This document shows, one piece after another, positions 56,201 to 64,000 of a stretch of 64,000 nt of DNA. How positions within the stretch are numbered: position 1 is the first letter of the stretch; the number at the start of each line of letters is the position of its first letter. The notes under the pieces are model-generated. The model saw only the letters and a list, made by a program, of their open reading frames with translations. It ran no database searches and had not been told where the DNA came from. Source of the DNA: Actinostola sp. cb2023 (taxonomy: Eukaryota > Cnidaria > Anthozoa > Actiniaria > Actinostolidae); contig JAUJYZ010000713.1 in the NCBI GenBank assembly GCA_033675265.1, positions 162,001 to 226,000 on the forward strand, read 5' to 3'. A program made the position numbers and the translations under genes.

Positions 56201-58973
56201 ATTTTTAGTGTCGCACTCAAAGAAATTAAAGTCCTATTTATATTACAATGTACATTTGTGTGGTTTTAGGTGTTATTTTGATATGTCTGGCACTGTGTGC
56301 CGATGCAGTAATAGGAAATGTACAAGAAAAAGCCATCAAATCTTATAAAAGCACCAACACTGAAGTGGTTAGTACAAGACAATCATTTGAAGATTTGAAT
56401 ATTGATGATGATGAAACTAATGATGATGATAAACTTTATTGGGTTAAACCACAGGCAGCCCAACCATTGCTAAATAATAAATAAAAAGATACTTGTATGC
56501 GTGAATCTTTTTTGATGGACTACCTGTTGTAGATGGAGCGCACATGTGTGGAATATGTATTACCGGTATGGGCTCTCTGTGTGCATCCCGCTAGACGCGC
56601 CCGCATAAATGCATGTGATGGCATGATGTGTGGTGCACATCACACGCTATCAGTTTCATACCATGTTTCAATACTACATTTCTGTGGGCGCATCTTGTGG
56701 GACTTATTATTAAGTAGCCTCAGAAGCAATAGTTGGGCTGCTTGTGGTTAAATACTACTACATTACATACTGAAAACAAATATCTGTTGATAGTCCTCCA
56801 TCGGTTGTAAAGCGCATTGAGACAATGTGAAATGCGCTATATAAGAACAACCATTATTATTATTATTATTATTATGATCATATTTTATAAATTTATAAAT
56901 TAAGTAAATATTTTCATGGTGATGTAATTAAGTTATTGATGATGATGACAATGAATGGCACTGTAGGTGTGGATGTATTGGAATTCATTGCAAATGCAGT
57001 TGCCATCACCCTGGGGGGAAGGGTGGGGACTCCCCTATAAAAGATTTTTGTCTGGCGCAGTGTAGAAATCACATTTTATTCTGGAACACTGGGTATCATT
57101 TAGCCTGGAGTAGTCTCAAATTTAAACTGATTTTAAGAGGTTATTGTGGTACTTCCCTGCTTACAAGCCCTCCCTCCCCACCCCTGGGTGCCATCATAAC
57201 ATGAAACAAGTAGCATTATCACACTCCCAAGTCTCATTCCATGTTATTTCTTCTTGATTACTAGGTTTTATATTCTTATGGAATTGGATTTTTATACATT
57301 CTCTTTGGTCTTATTGTTGCTGGGCAGCTATGGGACGCAGTCTCATTCTCAACACAGGTGCAAATGAACGTCACATTGTGTTTTGTCAAGCGGCGGTCTG
57401 AATGTATAGACCAAATGCAATAATGCCATTGTTCTGGACTGACTAGCCTCTCATACAGGTGAAAATGCTTTTGTGTTGGCCACATGAACACGAGGTTAAT
57501 CAGTCCAGAACAATGGCGATATTTTATTGTATTTGGACACCATTATTGCATTCGGTCTATACAGTGATTATATGCCATCATAATTTTTACTTGGACTACC
57601 TGTGGTAGCTTGAGTCTTAATCTACAGACTGTCTTCTTTTTCTGTCACAAAATGCATTTGACACATGATATTTCCCAGTAGTATTTTGCCTACAACTGTA
57701 CTTTACGTGCTGATAAGGATTTTTATCATATTGGCATGTTTACAAATGTGCGTACACAGTCGTCATTTTGTCTTATTTTTTTCCTTATAGAAACCTTTCC
57801 AAATCTATGGCCTGGCATTTGTGTTCTCTATCTGTGGATATTTAGGCATTTTATATGTTTTAATGCTGGTTAGAATATTTGGCGCCCTGACCGCAGTTAC
57901 AAGTAAGAATAATAATCATTACTCAAAATCAAAATTGCATTATTTTGTTTTATTTATAGTGGTCAATGTATTTAGCTATAATCTAATGAATTCACACACA
58001 CAATCGAATGAATGCGGCAGGGAAAGGAAACAGAACTTTCGTTCCAATTGATATCCTCCCCTTGTATGATAGGTCAGACCACACACACCGGGAACTTTGT
58101 GCCCTACTCTTAGTCGAACAGTGGCGTGGGTTCTTTTATGTCCCTGTGGTTCAATGTAATGTAGAGTGTGGAGAGGCTGGACCACCATTTTACATGGTCA
58201 TCCGAGCCACGCAAAGGTCTAACCATTTGTAGATGTAATTACAAAGGCAGCACCTTCTCCTCAATTATTTTAAGACCCTGAGTAATGGTCCAGCCGGGAC
58301 TCGAACCACCAACCTCCTGCACAATAGACCGGTATTCAACTGAGCCAACCAGACGGCGGTTTAACTACATGTATGTTATAAGCTACAATAACTACATGTA
58401 CAGTCAAATCTGAGAATGGCTTTACGACCACTTCGGGTGTGTCTGACTCGAGTCAGGCCATAGTACAGGTTTAACTGTAGTTTTTATTTAGACAGACAGA
58501 CAGACAAAATTTTATTTATTCACGGTAAAAACATCAGTTTGCAACAATATAATATAATAATCTAAAATATAGTTATATGAATATATTGAATATTCTATGT
58601 TGTACTACCTGAAATATTATTTGTACAATACTTAGAGATTGTCCTTCAATCTTTTCTCGACAGTTACAACATTTCGCAAAGCTGTTACAATAGTACTGTC
58701 ATTTCTATTTTTTACCAAACCATTCACCATACAGTAAGTACAGTATTTTCAGTTCTGACATTACTTTCACAATAAATATACTTACTAATATATTATAATG
58801 TTCTTTTCAGATATATATGGTCAGGATTCATCGTGGCCCTTGGAATAGTTCTTAATGTCTACAGTAAAAACCAATCATCCATGAATACGATATTTCTTAG
58901 TTATGCTAAATCTTGGTCAGCCTTTTTGTACAAAAGAACAACAACCAAAAAACATTACATGGAAAATGTATAA
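53235..58973 (+). CDS. SLC35B3: PAPS transporter 2 (adenosine 3'-phospho 5'-phosphosulfate transporter)
   Basis: Ten exons: 53235-53564, 54345-54466, 54978-55074, 55629-55686, 55876-55983, 56270-56367, 57265-57357, 57791-57902, 58664-58733 and 58811-58973. They give 416 residues (human 401). The protein moves the sulfate donor PAPS from cytosol into the Golgi lumen for sulfation of glycans and proteins. It is a ~10-helix drug/metabolite-transporter family member. GWYLTLVQFGFYSIFG, TMGLSNSSLGYLNYPTQ, KLIPVM, LALCADAVIGNVQEKA and GIVLNVYSKN match the SLC35B2/B3 signature, closer to B3. The Ser/Thr-rich N-terminal ~90 residues are poorly conserved. An in-frame TAG lies 21 bp before the ATG, fixing the start. 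Exon 6 ends on the rarer GTG|GTTAGT donor. Confidence 0.95.
53962..54052. mobile_element. Small hairpin MITE, TAGTCTCCCTCGCAGC ends
   Basis: TAGTCTCCCTCGCAGCCGTTTTTAGTG ... CACTAAAAACAGCTGCAAGGGAGACTA in SLC35B3 intron 1. The flanks ACAAATTG and CACAATTTG are themselves inverted. Confidence 0.85.
55109..55284. mobile_element. CACAGG-family element
   Basis: CACAGGTAGCCCAACCATTT ... AAATGGTTGGGCTGCCTGTG, 176 bp, with inner GGCTTCCTGTGGTAG and CTACCACAGGAAGCCC pairs. SLC35B3 intron 3. No exact flanking duplication was seen. Confidence 0.8.
55437..55505. mobile_element. Small hairpin MITE, TAGTCTCCCTCGCAGC ends
   Basis: TAGTCTCCCTCGCAGCCATG ... GCTGCGAGGGAGACTA in SLC35B3 intron 3, about 68 bp. 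TA at both ends suggests a TA target. Confidence 0.85.
56450..56746. mobile_element. CACAGG-family element, imperfect 7-bp TSD
   Basis: CACAGGCAGCCCAACCATTGC ... GCAATAGTTGGGCTGCTTGTG in SLC35B3 intron 6. It is flanked by GTTAAAC and GTTAAAT, 6 of 7 identical. Internal blocks are shared with the 29.5-30.5 kb array. Confidence 0.75.
58060..58360 (-). repeat. tRNA-derived SINE-like element
   Basis: The minus strand begins with GTCTGGTTGGCTCAGTTGAA (box A) and TGGTTCGAGTCCCGGC (box B). It continues into GGCTGGACCATTACTCAGGGTC, shared with the copy at 24045-24185. Further along, the segment with GTGTGGAGAGGCTGGACCACC has a relative near 11690-11770. SLC35B3 intron 8. Confidence 0.6.
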
Positions 58974-59343
58974 TGAATGTACCACAGTACGTAGTACTGT
59001 TACGTACTGTAGTTGTATTCCTTGTAATGGGTAGTACATTGAGAATATGGGATATATGATAGATATATGGGTTATTAATATTATATGAAGTGTCACAGTT
59101 AAAAAATACTAAAAGTGTTGAAACTATGACTATTTATTCAGGCAATAAATGTCATTAATAAAAGTGAATTCACTTTCGAATTTCTTCAATAATTTCTGTC
59201 TTAATTTATTGGTGATTCTATCGTTTCTAAATTAAAAATAATCAAGACACTGTTGTGGGTTCCTGAAGGCAAAATAACCCTGGGATTAGGGTTAATGAGC
59301 CTTTTACTATGTGGCCCCTGCAAACTCACTTTATGGCTCTAAG
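58974..59343. other. Convergent SLC35B3-FMO intergenic region
   Basis: 370 bp between stop codons. AT-rich, with several AATAAA/AATAAT-type candidates near 59140. No other feature was seen. Confidence 0.55.
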
Positions 59344-62035
59344 TTACGAGTATGTTTTGATCAATATCGCAACAACAATCATCACAAACAACAGCAGCTT
59401 AGCAACAAACAAAAACTCAAGATTTGCTGATTTGACTCGTTTGACTTGTCTGGATCTTGTTGAGTACATCAAATTGATCTCAGCATTCATAATCACTTCC
59501 CTTGCCCCAGGCCATGTACCTGGTCCCATCAAACGATACTGGGGTGGAGTACAGGGACCAACGAAACAACGGACAGCAAGAACTGGATCTGTTAACAGTA
59601 GCCTCCATAAGGAAGGCCTACAGCCAATCAGTTTGGCAATTTCATCACTGAACTGTATGTACTCAACCTGTTGATGGAATCATAACTACCTTAGACTGCA
59701 TTTACACAGTATTAGACACATTTCAGACAAGTGCAGAGTTGTACCAGACCAGGCGTGTTTACATGGTAATGGTACGGGTTGTATCGATAGCACAGATCTG
59801 TGTAAACACTTAAACATCCAGGGCAATATATGTTTTAACACTCTTACGTATGGTACCATGGTATTCTTGGAGTGATGTGCATCAGATCAAACATACTGTA
59901 TTTACAAATATAAAACAGAAATACCCAGCAACATAGCAGTACCTGTATGGTGTGTCTCCTTGATGAATAATATCTCTCGCTCATGAGATTTTTCTTCTCC
60001 ATAATATCCTCTATCATGTTTCTTTCTGACGGCAGTGTAAGAATTCCCTTAAAGACTCGTGTTACCCAGCGACACTGCAAGTCAGCAAGTGGATTTATTG
60101 CTCCTAATGGCTGGAAGCAACCAATCACAGCGAGCGTGGGTTTGGAGAGATGAGGAGGGAAAACGTACTTGTACAGTGTCACATCATTGCTTTCCACAGG
60201 GATAATCGACTTATCAATGAATGAAAATCCAATGTTATATCCAGTACAGAATATGACTGCATCAAGCTTATCGACTGTAGTACCATCCTCAAACACCACA
60301 CCTGACTCGGTGAAGTGGTCTACATTTGGCTTGACCACTATGGTTCCATTCATTATCCTGTTTGGAAGATCGTCATTGATGGTTGGATGTTGTTGCATTG
60401 GTTCATGACATGGCTCAAGTCCAAATGCATTATGATCAAACTTCTTGTTGATCTGTACCTTTAGCAGATATCGAACGATAAAGAGAGGAAGCATTCGAAT
60501 CAAGCGGCGATTGGCCCAGTGGTCAATGGGTACACCACTGTCATGTAACCGTGAGAACACCCAGGTGCCTTTTCTAGTGCTCAGGTAGACTTTGGATGAA
60601 TGACGACTTAATTCCACTGCAATATCACCACCAGAATTTCCAATACCTAAAACATGCTTTAGTCATTAGTTATTAAAATGCATAACTTCAACCCTATTGG
60701 TATTAACATATTCTTGGTTCAAAGTATTCCCATATGCCAATGTCTGAAATGGGACATCATAAGAGGTCTATTCATTATTTAAGTATCTCCATGCATGCCC
60801 TCCCATCTTTTGGGGGATTCCTATGGCAACCAAAGGAAACCCAGTGATTGACCAGAAACAAAGAATATTACTAACCCCCAGAGATTGGTCGGGATGCTTG
60901 TCAGAAATGTTGAAAATAATCCCTAAAAGATACCAGAATCTCAACCTTGTACGTGGGCGTTGCAACAAATAATTTTTACCCCTAAAAGGTACCAATCCTA
61001 AACGAAAACGAGTAATGCACCTATCATTGGTTATCCCCTGGGGGGGGACCCCGGGCAAATACAGGTTTGCATGGGGACTTTTAAGGAGGTTTGAACGCTA
61101 TTTCTCCCTGGGGGAGGGGAAAATGACGGAGATTTGTTGGAATTTGCTTAGTGTCATCAGAGAACTTGCGTGATGATACTAAAAACGGCTGAGAAGGAGG
61201 CTACTCTAGGAGGGGCATTTGTTTGTTCTATGTCCACACTTAACCAGGGGGAAATTAACAACTTTGACAGGCCCTTTTGCAAAGTCCCCTCCCTTGCCCG
61301 GGGTAGACCCCCCCTCCCCCAGGGGATAACCGATCCCCCCCCCCCCCCTCCCCCAGGGGATAACCGATGATAGGTGCATAAGTCATGATTTTATTTACTG
61401 GAAAAATTAAAGATGCCAATTAAATGGGAAAACACTGAAGCAAGCCAAAGAGGTCTATACTACTTACCTACAATTAGAACGGATTTTCCTTCAAATTTTC
61501 TGAAATCTTTGTAGGTATGACTGTGCATTTTGACACCACTAAAATCGTCCATTCCTTGGAATGTTGGCCAATATGGACTTGCATGGTGACCTATGCACAC
61601 CATAACTGCGTTGTAAATCTCTTTTTTCTCCTCGCTTTGCGACTGTGAATCAACGTTGACATAAGTCAATTCCCAGTTGCCAGTGTCGTTGTAGTCTTCA
61701 GCCTTGCGTATGTCTGTGACTTTGGTATTAAAACGAATATACTTGTACAAATCAAAGTGAGAGGCATAAAGATGGAAATAGTCCATGACTTTGGAGTTAT
61801 GCATAAACGGAGCAAACTCTTTGGGGATTGGAAAATCCGAAAAACACATCATTTCCTTGCTTGTATTGATAACGATCGAACGATATACCGAGCTGTGTCG
61901 TTCTTCTTCAGTAAAATTCCACAATCCACCAATCGTGTCTTCTTGTTCGAAGCAGACCGGTTGTAGACCTTCATCAATGCAAGATTTCATGGCTACGAGA
62001 CCGCTGGCTCCCGATCCAATCACTGCTACCTTCAT
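59344..62035 (-). CDS. Flavin-containing monooxygenase
   Basis: Three exons: 62035-61468, 60646-59943 and 59667-59344. They give 531 residues, the usual FMO length (~530). FMOs use FAD, NADPH and O2 to oxygenate soft nucleophilic N and S atoms of amines, sulfides and xenobiotics at the ER membrane. The N-terminal GSGASG (7-12) is the FAD-binding Rossmann motif. GIGNSGGD (190-197) is the NADPH site. FCTGYN corresponds to the conserved C-terminal ATGY-type motif. The vertebrate-like C-terminal domain is intact (VGPCTPPQYRLMGPG). The last ~20 residues are hydrophobic (LLLFVMIVVAILI), a likely membrane anchor. Which paralogue it matches cannot be told from the sequence alone. It is divergent from SHPK. 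Confidence 0.94.
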
Positions 62036-62178
62036 GATTGCAGATTACACAACGAAGAAAGTGTATTTTACATTAAATCTACGATTACCCCTTTAGACTA
62101 CTTGTTGTTTGTAGAGGATCTGTACATGTACCGGGGTCTGAGCAGCGCACCCGTTGGGCTACCTGTGGTAAATACAAC
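62036..62178. promoter_or_regulatory. Divergent promoter, FMO/SHPK
   Basis: 143 bp between divergent start codons. It contains GGGCTACCTGTGGTAAATA at 62157-62175, a lone CACAGG-family end lying within 25 bp of the SHPK ATG. Confidence 0.7.
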
Positions 62179-64000
62179 ATGGAGGACACCACGTGCGCAT
62201 CGTTGTTGCTAGGAATCGACCTTGGAACAACTGCTGTAAAAGTAACTCTGCTAGATCCAGTATCTAGAAAGGTATTGCTGTCAAACAAGTCAGATACAAA
62301 CGCCAAGATAGCTGCAGAGCAGAACCCAAATTACGCTGAACAAGACGTGGGACTAATACTTTCAGCTCTGACAAGAATATTATCAGATTTCCCCAAAACC
62401 CTTCTATCACGTGTTGGCAAAGTTGGCGTTTGTGGGCAGATGCATGGATGCATGTTTTGGAGTAGTGAACACAAGTGTACTTATTGTATAGCCACTGATA
62501 TCGGTCCAAATTGTACATCAAATCTGATCACCTGGGAAGACCAACGATGTAGCCAAGATTTTCTAAGTGCATTGCCACGAGTGTCAGGAAACTGTCTGCC
62601 TTTATGTACTGGGTTTGGTTGTGCATCAATATTTTGGCTTCTTCACAATGATTCTAGACTTTTGCATCGTTACAACTGTGCAGGAACAGTGCAAGATTTC
62701 CTGGTCACGAAGCTATGTAATCTGGACAAACCTGTTATGTCTAGCCACAATGCAGTTAGCTGGGGATACTATGACACAATGAGGTGTATGTGGGAGAGAG
62801 AACTGTGAGTTAGTGTATTATCTCTGGGGGGTACTCCCCTATATAAGCTATACAGTGACGTGCCGACAAACAGGGAAGATAGGTATCTGAAAATAGGGTA
62901 TACAAATCACGCTTAATTTAGTGTGGAACAGGATATGTGTTTTCCCTGTTTGCTGTATCTAGATAGACTGGAACAGGGTATATTTGTACATCATTTAGTC
63001 TGGAACAGGGGCAGGGTTTCAAGTCCCTACCCAAAATATCATGACATACCTCCCCGTGTATTTGCATCTTATATAAACCCCCATCCCATGTGCTGACTAT
63101 AAAGGCATTGTTATCTCTTGGTGGCTCAAGTTTTCCTCAACGAAAAAAAATTCCTTCCTCTATTTTTGAACATCAACCAATAATAAATAATTTCTGAATT
63201 TCCCTTCAAGTTAATTCGCCCTGGTCAGCCTGGGGTCAGTACCCCCAGTCTGTGGAGGTACTCCCAGAAATTTAGCACAGTGGTGTGCCTGCTCTTTATA
63301 CTGAGGAGGTGGTACACAGGGAGCCCAACCATTGCTTTTGAGGCTACTAAATAATTCAATAAAATGACATTTGCCGCCTTTTTTGATGGGTTTCCTGTGG
63401 TAGAGCGCGTGCGTGCATAATATATACATACGTATTATGTTGTGTTCCCTGTGTTGAGTAACGTATAATGTTGGGCTCCCTGTGTGCGTCCCGCAGTACA
63501 TGTGTATAATGAATATACACATGTACAGGATGTGCGGGCCGCACACAGGGAGCCCAACATTATACGTTACTAAGCACAGGAAGTCCAACATCGTATTGCG
63601 CATGTGTGTGCTCTACCACAGGAAACCTATAAAAAAGGACGCAAATATCATTTTATTTCATTAATTAGTAGCCTCAAAAGCAATGGTTGGGCTGCCTGTG
63701 GGTGGTAGAGTATTTTAATGTGGGCAGAAGGTCAAATACCTGTACCAGGTCAACAATGTTCAAGAACCATTATTATTATAGCCACATATGTTGCCTCAAA
63801 ATTGTGTTTGGTATCTGTAAAAGTTTGTTTTCACCCAAAGGTTGAAATCTGCTGGTTTTCCTGTTCATCTTCTCCCTGATGTATGTGCAGCTGGTACGAT
63901 TGCTGGTGTGTTAAATAGGGACTATTATGGGATACCTGCAGGGGCAAAAGTTGGACTGGCCTTAGGTGATCTGCAGTGCTCAGTACTTGCAAGTACTGAC
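62179..64000 (+). CDS. SHPK: Sedoheptulokinase, 5' portion (cut by window end)
   Basis: Exon 1 is 62179-62804. Exon 2 starts at 63841 and is still open at the window edge. They join in phase to give ~262 residues of an expected ~480. The enzyme phosphorylates sedoheptulose to sedoheptulose 7-phosphate, feeding the pentose phosphate pathway. It is a FGGY-family carbohydrate kinase. GIDLGTTAVK (12-21) is the N-terminal phosphate-binding loop. GVCGQMHGCMFW, LITWEDQRC, TGFGCASIFWLL and ALGDLQCSVLAS match animal SHPK closely, including spacing. The 1.04-kb intron carries a CACAGG-family element with a perfect 7-bp duplication. Confidence 0.94.
63315..63700. mobile_element. CACAGG-ended element with 7-bp TSD
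   Basis: 386 bp in SHPK intron 1. It starts CACAGGGAGCCCAACCATTG and ends CAATGGTTGGGCTGCCTGTG. The direct repeat GGTGGTA lies at 63308-63314 and 63701-63707. Inner blocks TTTTTTGATGGGTTTCCTGT and the inverted CTACCACAGGAAACC are typical of the family. Confidence 0.9.

Noticed and set aside
1..64000. Bacterial or viral origin (operons, promoters with Shine-Dalgarno sites)
   Set aside because: All recognised genes have spliceosomal introns and animal orthologues; no prokaryotic gene organisation is present.

Overview
This is a eukaryotic, almost certainly animal, nuclear genome window. Eleven genes with GT-AG introns are recognised. Nine reconstruct as complete proteins close in length to their animal orthologues, one runs off the right edge, and one is a left-edge EF-hand fragment. 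Two further entries are weak or duplicated coding remnants. The genes are ordinary animal housekeeping genes. They have short-to-medium introns, several very tight divergent promoters and introns packed with small DNA transposons, SINE-like sequences and homopolymers. That combination suggests an early-branching invertebrate such as a sponge, but this is inference; nothing in the window fixes the species.

Layout from left to right. 1-2.6 kb: a ~1.25-kb tandem duplication bounded by AAT repeats. 2.7-4.7 kb: inverted-repeat elements. 4.7-5.4 kb: two minus-strand exons of an EF-hand gene. 6.9-10.8 kb: a four-exon gene (-) for a Crypton/DUF3504 tyrosine-recombinase-like protein. 10.9-12.8 kb: PIGL (+). 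14.0-14.7 kb: LLPH (-). 14.8-17.6 kb: RPUSD4 (+). 18.0-20.6 kb: MND1 (-). 21.1-30.8 kb: SLC8B1/NCLX (+). 31.9-38.4 kb: MVK (-). 38.5-49.3 kb: NAE1 (+, 22 exons). 49.3-53.2 kb: a gene-free cluster of foldback elements. 53.2-59.0 kb: SLC35B3 (+). 59.3-62.0 kb: an FMO (-). 62.2-64.0 kb: SHPK (+), cut by the window end.

The genes do not form one pathway. They cover GPI-anchor synthesis, ribosome biogenesis, organellar RNA pseudouridylation, meiotic recombination, mitochondrial Ca2+ efflux, isoprenoid synthesis, neddylation, PAPS transport, flavin mono-oxygenation and sedoheptulose phosphorylation. What unites them is architecture. Ten of the eleven recognised genes sit in five head-to-head pairs with start codons 88 to 509 bp apart: recombinase-like/PIGL, LLPH/RPUSD4, MND1/SLC8B1, MVK/NAE1 and FMO/SHPK.

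The most notable signals are these: (i) the recombinase-like host gene that keeps the central catalytic box but has lost the nucleophile-bearing C-terminus; (ii) a mobile-element group with CACAGG...CCTGTG ends and 7-bp target duplications, seen intact three times and as fragments throughout; (iii) seven exact copies of a 14-bp imperfect palindrome in one MVK intron, with orientation switching mid-array; (iv) a TTAA-flanked piggyBac-like element nested in a foldback element whose intact sister lies immediately beside it, showing the empty site. All intron-exon structures were assembled by eye from splice signals, reading-phase agreement and remembered family similarity. No database search was run.
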